64,000 nt of DNA from CAWHPS01 sp963831235 (GTDB lineage: Bacteria > Fibrobacterota > OXYB2-FULL-49-7 > JAEUSG01). The translations under genes were made by a program, and so were the position numbers. Positions 18,468-27,772 of the stretch are shown here, in pieces. Position 1 is the first letter of the stretch. Every line of letters begins with the position of its first letter. The stretch covers positions 99,003 through 163,002 of the forward strand of contig CAWHPS010000057.1 in the NCBI GenBank assembly GCA_963831235.1, read 5' to 3'. A model generated the notes under the pieces. It saw only the letters and a program-made list of their open reading frames with translations, ran no database searches and had not been told where the DNA came from.

Positions 18468-20392
18468 AGATAAAACTTCCCGATGGTTCGGAAAAAGAGG
18501 TTGCTCAAGGGGCGACCGCATATATTGTAGCGCTTTCAATATCCGAAGGGCTGGCCCGCGCTTCCGTGGCAGCTCGCATAAACGGGGTTGTCCGAGGTCT
18601 TGATACGGGTTTAAAAGACGGAGATACGCTCGAACTCATAAAGTTCGATTCACCTGTTGGGAAAGAGGTCTTCTGGCACACAACGTCTCATATTATGGCA
18701 CAGGCCGTAAAATCCCTTTATCCTGATGTAAAGGTCACAATCGGCCCTGCAATAGACGCGGGTTTCTATTATGACTTTGATACAAAGACGCCCCTTTCCA
18801 ATGCTGATTTTGAGGCAATAGAAAAGAAAATGGCCGAGATAGCAGGGCAAAAACTTCTTATAACACGAAAAGAACTTTCCCGCTCTGATGCAATCTCGTT
18901 TTTTTCAGGGCTTGGTGAAACTTACAAGGTTGAAATCATAAACGGACTTCCTGAGAATGAGCCTGTGTCCGTTTATACGCAGGGCGATTTTACGGATCTT
19001 TGTCGCGGGCCGCACCTTCCTGATACCGGAAGAATCAAGGCTGTCAAGCTCCTTTCCATTGCTGGCGCATACTGGCGGGGGGACGAGAAGAACCCCATGC
19101 TCCAGAGGCTTTATGGAATCTCCTTCCCAGACAAAAAGGAGCTGAACGATTATCTCACCTTCCTCGAAGAGGCGAAAAAACGCGATCACCGTAAAATAGG
19201 ACGAGAGCTTAATCTTTTCTCGTTTCACGAGGAAGGGCCCGGCTTCCCATTTTTCCATCCCGACGGCATGACCCTTTACAATACGCTTATAGATTACATG
19301 CGGGGTGAACTTAAAAAACGGGGCTATGGTGAGGTCCGTACGCCGATCATCTTAAGTGAAGCCCTATGGCATACAAGCGGACACTACGACAACTTCCGCG
19401 AGTCAATGTATTTTTCCACAATCGACGAAAGGCCCTTTGCCATAAAACCCATGAGCTGTCCGGGCTGTCTCCTCATATTCAAATCATCCGTGCATTCGTA
19501 CAGGGAACTCCCGCTTCGCCTCGCAGAATTCGGGCATGTCCACAGGCACGAACTGTCAGGCGTATTGCACGGTCTTTTCCGCGTACGGGCATTTACCCAG
19601 GACGACGCCCACTCCTTCTGCACACCGGATCAGCTCCAGGACGAAATCCTGCGCATGGTGGAATTTGTGATGGACGTTTATCGTACAATGGGATTTTCTG
19701 AGACGGAAGTATTTATTGCAACCCGTCCGCAAAAGTTTATCGGCAGCGAATCGGACTGGACAATGGCAACGGATGCACTTAAGACATCCCTTAGGCAGAA
19801 GGGCATACCTTTCAAAATAAAGGAAGGCGAAGGCGCTTTCTACGGACCCAAGATTGAATTCAATATCAAGGATTGTTTAAAACGCAACTGGCAGTGCGGT
19901 ACAATACAGGTTGATTTCTCAATGCCGAAACGTTTCGAACTTGAATATGTGGGCGAAGACGGGAACCCTCACACCCCTGTCATGATTCACCGCGCGATTC
20001 TCGGGTCAATCGAACGCTTCCTTGGCGTAATGATAGAGCACTATTCAGGTGATTTTCCTTTGTGGCTTTCCCCAAGACAGGTTGTAATAATTCCGGTGTC
20101 GCGCAAATTCCTCGACTATTCTGAATCAATCATGAAAAGGCTCACTGATGAAGGCCTTCGAGTTGATTTGGACAGAAGGGACGAGAAAGTGGGTTACAAG
20201 ATTCGCGACGGAGAAAATAGCCGCATACCATGCATGATGATCATAGGAGAAAAAGAAGCGACAGAAGGGACTGTTTCAGTGCGTCGCAGAAAATCAGGGG
20301 ATTTGGGCAGTTTCAAATTGGATGATATAATAAACAAACTTAAAACAGAGATTGCTGACAAGCAGCAACCTGAAACTTTACTGAGGAGGTAG
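18464..20392 (+). CDS. thrS: Threonyl-tRNA synthetase
   Basis: Charges tRNA-Thr. The full-length 642-residue enzyme has a TGS domain (1-62), an editing domain with the HTTSH and DLCRGPH zinc-site motifs, and a class II core: motif 2 in the HVHRHELSG to VRAFTQDDAH stretch, motif 3 GSIERFLGVMIEH, with active-site zinc ligands in MSCPGC, DDAH and IHR. The anticodon-binding domain is at 545-640. First gene of the thrS-infC-rpmI-rplT-pheS-pheT order also seen in E. coli. The infC ribosome site lies in its last codons. Confidence 0.97.
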   Translation: MKIKLPDGSEKEVAQGATAYIVALSISEGLARASVAARINGVVRGLDTGLKDGDTLELIKFDSPVGKEVFWHTTSHIMAQAVKSLYPDVKVTIGPAIDAGFYYDFDTKTPLSNADFEAIEKKMAEIAGQKLLITRKELSRSDAISFFSGLGETYKVEIINGLPENEPVSVYTQGDFTDLCRGPHLPDTGRIKAVKLLSIAGAYWRGDEKNPMLQRLYGISFPDKKELNDYLTFLEEAKKRDHRKIGRELNLFSFHEEGPGFPFFHPDGMTLYNTLIDYMRGELKKRGYGEVRTPIILSEALWHTSGHYDNFRESMYFSTIDERPFAIKPMSCPGCLLIFKSSVHSYRELPLRLAEFGHVHRHELSGVLHGLFRVRAFTQDDAHSFCTPDQLQDEILRMVEFVMDVYRTMGFSETEVFIATRPQKFIGSESDWTMATDALKTSLRQKGIPFKIKEGEGAFYGPKIEFNIKDCLKRNWQCGTIQVDFSMPKRFELEYVGEDGNPHTPVMIHRAILGSIERFLGVMIEHYSGDFPLWLSPRQVVIIPVSRKFLDYSESIMKRLTDEGLRVDLDRRDEKVGYKIRDGENSRIPCMMIIGEKEATEGTVSVRRRKSGDLGSFKLDDIINKLKTEIADKQQPETLLRR

Positions 20393-20396
20393 GCCT

Positions 20397-21116
20397 ATTT
20401 TAGCCAGAAACGAAAACAACAAGATCCGGATCAACCATATGATCCGTGTGTCCCAGGTCAGGGTCATAGACCAGCATGGACAGCAGCTGGGGATTTTAAG
20501 CACCAAAGACGCCGTAACCCAGGCGCGCGAAGCCGGTTATGATCTCATTGAAATATCACCCACGGCAAATCCGCCGGTATGCAGGATAGGTGATTTCGGT
20601 AAATATAAATATGAACTCACCAAGAAACAGAAGGATGCCAAGAAAAAGCAGCACATAGTGCATCTCAAGGAACTCAAGATGCATCCCAAGACCGAAGCGA
20701 ATGATTATGCCTATCGTATAAAACATGCGCGGGAGTTTCTGGAGGACGGGGACAGGGTACGCATCACAGTTGTCTTTAAGGGACGGGAAATGGCTTATCT
20801 TGATTTCGGGCGGCGCATTCTTATTAAAGCAGCCGCGGATCTGGCAGACATGGCCGACTGCGAGGTCAATGCTCTTATGGAAGGCCGCAATATGTATTCA
20901 ATCTTCACCATTAAGAAGAACGTCCTTAAGAAGGTGAGGTCTGAAAGGGACCGTGCTGAAAAGCTTGAGGGACAGGAACGCAAAGGGATTGCAGGCGATG
21001 CTGAAGTCCCGGAGCATACAATGGAAGAACCGGATTCAGAAGAGGAGTCCATGGCGGAAGAAGAAGAGGAGATTGAAGAAGTTTCCGAAGCAACGGATGA
21101 CACGGAAAATATGTAG
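20397..21116 (+). CDS. infC: Translation initiation factor IF-3, AUU start
   Basis: IF-3 keeps the 30S subunit free and checks the start codon. The frame has an ATG at 20439, but that would cut off the conserved N-terminus. Reading upstream gives ATT at 20397 followed by LARNENNKIRIN, and a perfect AGGAGGT (20384-20390) sits 6 nt before that ATT. An AUU start is the known autoregulatory feature of infC: free IF-3 rejects non-standard starts. The protein is then 239 residues, with a long acidic tail after about 205 (EESMAEEEEEIEE), unusual compared with the roughly 180-residue E. coli protein. Confidence 0.93.
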   Translation: MLARNENNKIRINHMIRVSQVRVIDQHGQQLGILSTKDAVTQAREAGYDLIEISPTANPPVCRIGDFGKYKYELTKKQKDAKKKQHIVHLKELKMHPKTEANDYAYRIKHAREFLEDGDRVRITVVFKGREMAYLDFGRRILIKAAADLADMADCEVNALMEGRNMYSIFTIKKNVLKKVRSERDRAEKLEGQERKGIAGDAEVPEHTMEEPDSEEESMAEEEEEIEEVSEATDDTENM

Positions 21117-21194
21117 TCCCATGTTTTTAATTTAATATTACATACAACGATTTGAAAATATTATATTTTCCGTTCTGTAGAAAAAGGAGAATTA

Positions 21195-21389
21195 ATGCCT
21201 AAAATGAAAACAAGCCGCTGTGCGGCGAAACGTTTCAAGGTCACGGCCAATGGCAAGATTAAACGTGCGCATGGTTTTAAGCGCCATATCCTGACCACAA
21301 AGACCAAGAAGGTCAAGCGCGCTTTGCGGAAAGGCGCTTATGTGGCCAAGAGCGATGAAAGAAAAATCAAACGGCTTTTAGGTTTATAA
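21195..21389 (+). CDS. rpmI: 50S ribosomal protein L35
   Basis: A 64-residue, very basic protein with the L35 start PKMKTSRCAAKRFKVT and ending KRLLGL. AAAAAGGAG lies before the ATG. It lies between infC and rplT as in most bacteria. A small palindrome (GAAAATA-TTA-TATTTTC, 21154-21170) in the gap before it could be part of a leader, but I cannot model an L20 binding site by eye. Confidence 0.96.
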   Translation: MPKMKTSRCAAKRFKVTANGKIKRAHGFKRHILTTKTKKVKRALRKGAYVAKSDERKIKRLLGL

Positions 21390-21407
21390 CGCAAGGAGTC
21401 AATAAGT

Positions 21408-21761
21408 ATGCCACGAGTTAAAAAAAGCGTAGCATCCCGCGCAAGGCGTAAACGGATGATCCAAAACGCCAAAGGCGTTCGGGGGATGCGAAACAACACA
21501 TTCAAACTGGCCAAAGAGACCGTAGAACGCGGCTTGCGTTTTGCATATCGGGACCGCCGCGCAAAGAAACGCAGCTTCAGGGAACTCTGGATAGTCCGCA
21601 TTAACGCAGCATGCAGGTTATTCGGCCTTTCTTATGGCCGATTTATAGGCGGTCTTAATAAAGCCGGAATCCTTCTCAATCGGAAAATTCTGGCGGATTT
21701 GGCTGTCACAGATCAAAAGGCGTTCGAACGCCTGGCGGCCATCGCCAAAGAAAACATTTAA
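21408..21761 (+). CDS. rplT: 50S ribosomal protein L20
   Basis: 117 residues, the usual length, with the signature KGVRGMRNNTFKLAKE and WIVRINAACRLFGLSYGRFIGGL. L20 is needed for early 50S assembly and in known systems also represses its own operon. It is followed by the hairpin at 21791-21838, which separates it from pheS. Confidence 0.97.
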   Translation: MPRVKKSVASRARRKRMIQNAKGVRGMRNNTFKLAKETVERGLRFAYRDRRAKKRSFRELWIVRINAACRLFGLSYGRFIGGLNKAGILLNRKILADLAVTDQKAFERLAAIAKENI

Positions 21762-21790
21762 AGCAAAACAGAATATCAAGCTTTAAAAAG

Positions 21791-21838
21791 CCGGATTGTT
21801 TAGGAGGGTGACCTGCCTGAAACATCCGGTTTTTTTTA
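21791..21838 (+). terminator. Rho-independent terminator or attenuator before pheS
   Basis: A long stem: CCGGAT, bulged T, GTTTAGGAGG, a GTGA tetraloop, then CCT and CCT with single bulged G residues, AAAC, ATCCGG, and eight T residues (21830-21837). Only about 30 nt remain before the pheS start, too little for a separate promoter, so pheST must depend on readthrough. That fits an attenuator, in the same place as the one in E. coli. The stem hides an AGGAGG sequence. Confidence 0.8.
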
Positions 21839-21867
21839 TTGGAAAATATTTATTTGATGGGGTCATA

Positions 21868-22881
21868 ATGGGATCGGTTGTTGAAAAACTGGAGTCATTA
21901 AGAAACGAGGCTTTGCAGGAAATCAAAACCTCGGCCGACGAGAATGCTGTTTACCAGGTCAAATCAAAATACATCGGCAAGAAAAGCGAAATTTCCGAAC
22001 TCCTCAAGGGAATAGCCTCGCTTTCTATAGAAGAAAAACGGGCAATCGGCGGTCGGGTAAACAGTGTCAAGGAAGAGATAGAAACGTTTATCGAAGAACG
22101 GCTCAAAGAGCTTTTATCAAAAGGCGCATCTTATTCTTTTGATCCTAACCTGCCGGGCCTTACGCCGTCTCTTGGGCGTTTGCACCCGCTCACCAGGGTA
22201 ATGAACGAAATTAAAAGCGTATTCATGCAAATGGGCTTTTCAGTTGCCGAAGGCCCTGAGGTCGAGACCGACTATTATAATTTCGAAGCCCTGAATATGC
22301 CATTGCACCATCCAGCCCGCGATATGCACGACACATTTTTCCTTTATCCGGAAGTGCTTTTGCGCACTCACACATCGCCGGTACAGGTCCGGGTAATGGA
22401 AAAAAGCAAACCGCCGATTCGTATTATAGCACCAGGCCGTGTTTATAGGCATGATTTTTTCGACGCATCGCATTCACCTGTGTTCTCGCAAGTTGAAGGG
22501 CTTTATGTGGATGAAGGGGTGTCATTTGCGGATCTCAAAGGAACTCTTGATGCATTTGTAAAATGTTTTTTCGGATCAGACACCAACATCCGTTTCAGAC
22601 CGAGCTTTTTTCCGTTCACGGAGCCGTCTGCTGAAATGGATGTACGCTGCATTTTGTGTGGAGGTCCCGGTTGTCCGGTGTGTAAGCGTACCGGGTGGAT
22701 CGAGATTATGGGATGCGGAATGGTTGATCCCAATGTGTTCAAAGCTGTTGGAATAGATCCTGAGGTTTTTACCGGGTTCGCCTTTGGCATGGGAGTTGAA
22801 CGTATTGCAATGCTGAAATATGGGATAGACGATATTCGGAATTTTTTCGAGAACGATATACGGTTTCTTACCCAGTTTTAA
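21868..22881 (+). CDS. pheS: Phenylalanyl-tRNA synthetase alpha subunit
   Basis: Catalytic subunit of the alpha2-beta2 enzyme charging tRNA-Phe. 337 residues: N-terminal coiled coil, then the class II core with GFSVAEGPEVETDYYNFEALN, LLRTHTSPVQ, IRIIAPGRVYR (motif 2) and FAFGMGVERIAMLKYGI (motif 3). An in-frame GTG at 21808 exists but its ribosome site abuts it inside the terminator stem; ATG 21868 gives the normal N-terminus. pheT follows after 13 nt. Confidence 0.95.
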   Translation: MGSVVEKLESLRNEALQEIKTSADENAVYQVKSKYIGKKSEISELLKGIASLSIEEKRAIGGRVNSVKEEIETFIEERLKELLSKGASYSFDPNLPGLTPSLGRLHPLTRVMNEIKSVFMQMGFSVAEGPEVETDYYNFEALNMPLHHPARDMHDTFFLYPEVLLRTHTSPVQVRVMEKSKPPIRIIAPGRVYRHDFFDASHSPVFSQVEGLYVDEGVSFADLKGTLDAFVKCFFGSDTNIRFRPSFFPFTEPSAEMDVRCILCGGPGCPVCKRTGWIEIMGCGMVDPNVFKAVGIDPEVFTGFAFGMGVERIAMLKYGIDDIRNFFENDIRFLTQF

Positions 22882-22894
22882 TTAAAAGGAATAT

Positions 22895-25264
22895 ATGAAA
22901 GCGCCTTTGTCTTGGTTAAGGGAACATACTCAAATTGACGTGAGTACAGACGACCTTGTCGATATTTTCACATTTCTCGGTCTTGAGGTTGAAAGCGTAA
23001 GCAACAGATACACTCCACTTAAGGGTGTTGTAATCGGAAAAGTCCTTGAGAGCCGGCGTCACCCCAATGCTGATCGCCTTACGGTAAACAATGTTGATGT
23101 GGGTCCGGAGGTCTTGCAGATTGTATGTGGTGCCTCAAATGTAAAGGCAGGGCTCACTGTGCCGGTAATCCTTGCAGGCCATAAACTGCCCGACGGCACC
23201 GAGATAAAAAAATCAAAAATACGCGGTGAAATTTCCTGCGGCATGATATGTTCCGAAAGGGAGCTTGGGATAAGTGAAGAGGCGCAGGGCATTATGGAGC
23301 TTGATAACGGGTTCAAGGCAGGCGAAATCTTTTCAGCCCTCCATTTCAAAGAAGACCCTGTGTTTGATATTGCGGTTCTTCCCAATCGGCCTGATTGTCT
23401 TTCAATTTCAGGACTTGCACGCGAACTTTCAGCAAAACTTCGCAAGCCCTTGAATCTTCTATCTCCTGTGTTAAAAGAGGGCGACCTTTTATGCGATTCC
23501 AAAGCAAAGGTCACAATTCTTGACCCAAGCGGTTGCCCTCGTTATGCTGCGCGGCACATCTCGGGTGTTAAAATAGGGCCGTCACCGGAATGGATGGTAA
23601 AGCGGCTGCGTTCGGTCGGGATGCGCTCGATAAACAATGTGGTTGATGTGACTAATTTTGTCCTCATGGAACTTGGACACCCTTTGCACGCTTTTGATTA
23701 TAATAAAATTGCGGGGCGGGAAATAATTGTACGCAGGGCTTTGCCTGGCGAAAAAATGAAAACACTTGACGGTATGCTCCGCGAGCTTTCAGAAAAAGAC
23801 TTGCTTATATGCGATGCTGAAAAGCCGGTTGCATTGGCTGGTGTCATGGGTGGAGAAAGCTCCGAGGTATCGGATTCAACAACGGAAATTCTTCTCGAAT
23901 CCGCATATTTTAATCCAAAGAGCATCAGTGTCACATCAAAGAGAATGGAATTGTTGTCAGAGGCATCTTTCCGTTTTGCGCGCGGGGCTGACCCTGGCAT
24001 TCTTGAAAAAGCACTTGACATGGCAACATCGCTTATATGCGAACTTTCCGGAGGTGTGCCATCAAAGGGTTTTATCGACGTTAATCCTGGAAACATAAGG
24101 CCGCTTGTTTTCAAGGTGCGTACATCATCAATAAACCGTTTGCTTGGAACATCGCTTTCAAAGGATGAAATTAAAGAATCCCTTCAAAGCATTGGAATCA
24201 TCTGCACGGAAGGGGATGATTTCATGGTTACCGTACCGACCGGACGTCCTGATCTGTACCGGGAGGCGGACATCACGGAAGAGGTCGCCCGCTTGCGCGG
24301 ATATGACACCATTCCGGTCAAAACAAGGGCTTCTGTTGATCTTTCAATAAGGGTAAGCAAACTTGATATATTCCGCGAATCTGTCCGCGGAATTATGACG
24401 GGGCTCGGCCTCATGGAGGTCAAAACCAACAGCCTTGTCAACCCTGCTGATGAAGGGCTTTTTGCAATAGGGAAAGAAGCGCCGGTAATACGGAACCCAT
24501 TGAGTGTTGACATGTCAATTCTCAGGACTTGCATGATGCCAAGCCTGCTATCCGTTGTCGGAAGTAACAAAGCACGCAGCAACCGCGATATTACGATATT
24601 TGAACTCGGAAAAGTGTTTGAAGTCAAAGGAGAGAATTTTCAGCCGATAGAAACGGAGATAGCAGCCATTGCAATGTCGGGCCTTAAAGACCCGGTGCAA
24701 TGGAATGGGAAAAACCGTGAAGCTGACATTTATATTGCCCGTGGCCTGGTTGATGCTTTTGTGTCAAGGTTAACAGGGTATAAGGTAAATTTTACATTTG
24801 AGGCCCATTATGGATGTGAAGGCCTGAAATGCGAGGCTTCAAATGTGGTAATAGGCAGGGTGCTTAATGTATCAGGAATCATACTCAAACATTACAATAT
24901 CTCAGAACCTGTATATTATATTGAAATTGATTTGGAACAGCTTTTTCGTATGAAAATTGAAGAGGTGCGTTTCAAATCTATGTCCAAATTCCCGCCATCG
25001 GATCGCGATCTTGCAGTTGTTACTGATGAAAAGACAAGTACGGTTGAAATGATCAATACTATCAGGGCCGAATCGCAGCTTTTGGAAGAAGTGGTACTTT
25101 TTGATGTCTTCCGGGGAAAAGGACTTGGGGAAAACAAAAAATCAACGGCCTTTTCCCTTCGTTTCAGAAAGCCGGATGGAACGCTTATGGACAAAGAAGT
25201 GGACGCGGCATTTGAGAAAATTTTAAGTAAACTTAAAAACAAGTTTAATGCCATATTAAGATAG
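22895..25264 (+). CDS. pheT: Phenylalanyl-tRNA synthetase beta subunit
   Basis: The 789-residue partner of PheS. Domains in order: tRNA-binding OB fold (about 40-150, HPNADRLTVNNVDVG), B3/B4 editing domain (about 200-390, NNVVDVTNFVLMELGHPLHAFD), B5 (about 400-470, with the EADITEEVARLRGYD motif), an inactive synthetase-like core, and the FDX-ACB anticodon domain (about 695-788, KFPPSDRDLAVV). Length and order are normal. Confidence 0.96.
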   Translation: MKAPLSWLREHTQIDVSTDDLVDIFTFLGLEVESVSNRYTPLKGVVIGKVLESRRHPNADRLTVNNVDVGPEVLQIVCGASNVKAGLTVPVILAGHKLPDGTEIKKSKIRGEISCGMICSERELGISEEAQGIMELDNGFKAGEIFSALHFKEDPVFDIAVLPNRPDCLSISGLARELSAKLRKPLNLLSPVLKEGDLLCDSKAKVTILDPSGCPRYAARHISGVKIGPSPEWMVKRLRSVGMRSINNVVDVTNFVLMELGHPLHAFDYNKIAGREIIVRRALPGEKMKTLDGMLRELSEKDLLICDAEKPVALAGVMGGESSEVSDSTTEILLESAYFNPKSISVTSKRMELLSEASFRFARGADPGILEKALDMATSLICELSGGVPSKGFIDVNPGNIRPLVFKVRTSSINRLLGTSLSKDEIKESLQSIGIICTEGDDFMVTVPTGRPDLYREADITEEVARLRGYDTIPVKTRASVDLSIRVSKLDIFRESVRGIMTGLGLMEVKTNSLVNPADEGLFAIGKEAPVIRNPLSVDMSILRTCMMPSLLSVVGSNKARSNRDITIFELGKVFEVKGENFQPIETEIAAIAMSGLKDPVQWNGKNREADIYIARGLVDAFVSRLTGYKVNFTFEAHYGCEGLKCEASNVVIGRVLNVSGIILKHYNISEPVYYIEIDLEQLFRMKIEEVRFKSMSKFPPSDRDLAVVTDEKTSTVEMINTIRAESQLLEEVVLFDVFRGKGLGENKKSTAFSLRFRKPDGTLMDKEVDAAFEKILSKLKNKFNAILR

Positions 25265-25309
25265 TTAATATTGAAGTGTTTCATTACTAATCAACAAAAG
25301 GGGAATTAC

Positions 25310-25552
25310 ATGGACGAGACCTTGAATCTTTTAAGCGAAAAAATCGACAGGGCAGTTGAGCAGATATCACAATTAAAAGAGCAGGTAAGAAGACTTGAAG
25401 AAGAGAAGGCTAATATTGAGCGAGGGGTGGATGATCGTTTAAGGCAGATGGAGAATGATAAGAATAATATGGTCAATGATTGTAACGAGAAGCTTTCCTC
25501 TGTTTCCAATAAGATCGGGGAAGTTATCAAAAAATTGGACAAGGTTATATAA
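25310..25552 (+). CDS. Short coiled-coil protein, ZapB-like
   Basis: An 80-residue, almost wholly helical protein with heptads (LNLLSEKIDRAVEQISQLK, VRRLEEEKANIE). Start chosen at 25310 after AAAGGGGAA; a longer frame from 25271 has no support. It lies directly before zapA, which suggests a cell-division scaffold of the ZapB kind, but such short coiled coils cannot be assigned by sequence alone. Confidence 0.7.
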   Translation: MDETLNLLSEKIDRAVEQISQLKEQVRRLEEEKANIERGVDDRLRQMENDKNNMVNDCNEKLSSVSNKIGEVIKKLDKVI

Positions 25553-25638
25553 AATATATATATTACTAAAAGGCACGTTGGAAGAGATGTTCTTTTTAAG
25601 ATACGGATCGCGTGCTTTAAATAACGGATTCTTGAATT

Positions 25639-25941
25639 ATGGAAGAAAATCTGAACCGTGTAAAGGTCGTTATCGCAGGAGAGGAATATACCGTAAAGGG
25701 AGAGGCGGACAGCGAGATCATTACTCAAATAGCGGAATATGTGAACCTTAAAATCAATGAGCTTGGTTTTGGAGCAACATCCAGGGAGCGTTACAAAACC
25801 GCAATACTTGCAGCGGTAAATATTACCGGTGAGTTGTTTGAGTCACGGAAAAGATTTAATGAGGCATCTTCAAAAGTTGATCATCTGTTATTTAAAGCAA
25901 AGGAGCTTTCAGATAAAATAGAAAACGTAATTGCAGCGTAA
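25639..25941 (+). CDS. zapA: Cell division protein ZapA
   Basis: A 100-residue ZapA, which bundles FtsZ filaments at mid-cell. It has the N-terminal beta hairpin (VKVVIAGEEYTVKGEADSE), the helix IAEYVNLKINELG and the C-terminal coiled coil for tetramer formation (LAAVNITGELFESRKRF). The 6S RNA candidate begins about 20 nt after its stop, the same neighbour relation as in many proteobacteria. Confidence 0.88.
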   Translation: MEENLNRVKVVIAGEEYTVKGEADSEIITQIAEYVNLKINELGFGATSRERYKTAILAAVNITGELFESRKRFNEASSKVDHLLFKAKELSDKIENVIAA

Positions 25942-25961
25942 CGGTGCCCATAAATAGAAAT

Positions 25962-26150
25962 TTGGGCTCCAAACGCGCGGTCTTAAAAAAATTATTGATC
26001 TTCAATTGCGAACTCTGGAGTTGACTTTCAGCTGCGGAATACAAGTCCGCCTTAGAGCGGAATCTACGAACCAGTTGAGGCAACACCACTTATTACTAAG
26101 TAAGGAGAGTTCAATAATTACTTTTTAAGCGTGCTTTGGGGCCTTTTTTA
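25962..26150 (+). ncRNA. ssrS: 6S RNA candidate
   Basis: The gap between zapA and rny can fold as 6S RNA, the promoter-mimicking RNA that binds housekeeping RNA polymerase. GGCTCCAAA(C)CGCGC at about 25965 pairs with GCGTGCTTTGGGGCC (26129-26143) to close a roughly 180-nt rod, followed directly by a T-run (26144-26149). Inside is a perfect hairpin GCGGA-loop-TCCGC around 26034-26054, as expected near the apical side of the central bubble. Placement after zapA is the classic location. A covariance-model search was not possible, so sub-structure is approximate. Confidence 0.72.
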
Positions 26151-26205
26151 TTTTTATGAATCCATGCAAACTTTATTATATAGATGAACTAAAAGGAGAC
26201 GCATC

Positions 26206-27766
26206 ATGAGCCTAATCGCCATTATTTACATTATTGCAGGCCTTGTTATTGGAATTTTTGTGCAATTTTTCATCCAGAAGATGATCCAGAAGAACAGAAT
26301 CAAGGGAGCCGCAGAAACAGCCCAGTTTATCCTCGAAAAAGCAAAAAATGATGCTGAAATCGAAAAAAAGCAGTTTATTCTAAAAGCCAAAGACGAATGG
26401 CTGAAATCAAAGAGTGAGTTTGAAAGCCAATTGTCCAGGAGGCAATCAGAGGTTGACAAAAGAGACGGCAAGCTTCGTGAAAGAGAGGGGAACTTAAGCA
26501 AAAAGGTCAACCTTCTTGCCGTAAAGGAAAATGAAATAAAAAACAAAGAGGCCCTTTTAACTTCAAAAGAGAAATCCATCAGGACAAAAGACCAGGAGCT
26601 CCAGCGTCTTGTGGCCGAAGAAAATCAGCGTCTTGAAAGCATAGCAGGCATGACAACGGCCCAGGCAAAAGAGATGCTCCGAAAAAATCTTGATGCGGAT
26701 GTCAGGCATGAGGCTGCGCAGCTTATAAAGCAGATTAAGGACGAAGCACGTGAAAAGGCCGACGACGAAGCAAAAAGGATAATTACAATTGCCATACAAC
26801 GCTGTGCGGCTGACCATACTGTCGAATCAACCGTTTCAACGCTTACTCTTCCCAATGAGGAGATCAAAGGACGAATCATCGGACGTGAGGGTCGCAATAT
26901 CAGGGCCTTCGAGGAAGCGACTGGCGTTGATGTGATTGTTGACGACACACCTGAAAATATTGTTCTATCCAGTTATGATCCCATAAAGCGCGAAATAGCG
27001 CGTCTGTCCATGGAAAAGCTCATTGCAGATGGCCGTATTCACCCGACCCGTATTGAAGAGGTTGTGCAGAAGACCACAAAGGAAATTGAAAAGCGTATTA
27101 AAGAAGCAGGTGAACAAATTGTACTGGAGCTTGATCTTCATGGAATAAATCCCCAGCTTGTTGAATATCTGGGTCGTCTCAATTATCGCACAAGTTTCGG
27201 GCAAAATGTGCTTAAGCACAGCAAAGAGGTCGCGGTACTCGCATCGCACATGGCAGCGGAATTGGGGCTTGATTCCAAGCTTGCCCTGCGTGCCGGCATC
27301 CTTCACGACATCGGCAAAGCCATTGACCGTGAGGCCGAGGGCACCCATGCCCAGCTTGGCGCTGATGCGGCCAAGAAGTTCGGGGAGAATGAAATAATTT
27401 GCAATGCCATTGCCGGCCATCACGAGGACGTTGAACCAATCTCGGTTTATCCCATTCTTATCCAGGCGGCTGATGCCATCTCCGCCACCCGCCCGGGTGC
27501 GCGTATGGAGACCTTTACAACTTATGTCAAGCGCCTTGATCAGCTTGAAAAGATTGCGGAATCCTTTAGAGGCGTGGAAACAGCGTTTGCGCTGCAAGCC
27601 GGACGCGAGATACGCATAATGGTAAACCCCGAGGTCATGTCGGACGCCGAGATCCCAGGAACTTGCAACACAGATGAGTAAAAAAATAGAAGATGAAATG
27701 GATTATCCCGGGCAAATCAAGGTGACTATTATCCGGGAAAAGCGTATTGTCGAATACGCGAAGTAG
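26206..27766 (+). CDS. rny: Ribonuclease Y, C-terminal frameshift
   Basis: Membrane-anchored endoribonuclease that starts mRNA decay. Domains: transmembrane helix 3-24, long coiled coil to about 180, KH domain (GRIIGREGRNIRAFEEATGVD near 225), HD domain (ILHDIGKAIDREAEG near 365, HHEDVEP near 405). The ATG frame stops at 27681 (491 residues) with a nonsense tail after DAEI. Dropping one C of the CCC at 27654-27656 restores a normal ending (ELATQMSKK to VVEYAK-like RIVEYAK) with a stop at 27764-27766, giving 519 residues, the usual RNase Y length, and a 6-nt gap to the next gene. So the extra base is probably an error or a very recent mutation. Confidence 0.92.
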
Positions 27767-27772
27767 CAATAG

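Noticed and set aside
21761..21868. T-box riboswitch before pheS, suggested by the GGGTGACC-like segment
   Set aside because: Only about 100 nt separate rplT and pheS, too short for a T-box specifier domain, and the core sequence is not matched.
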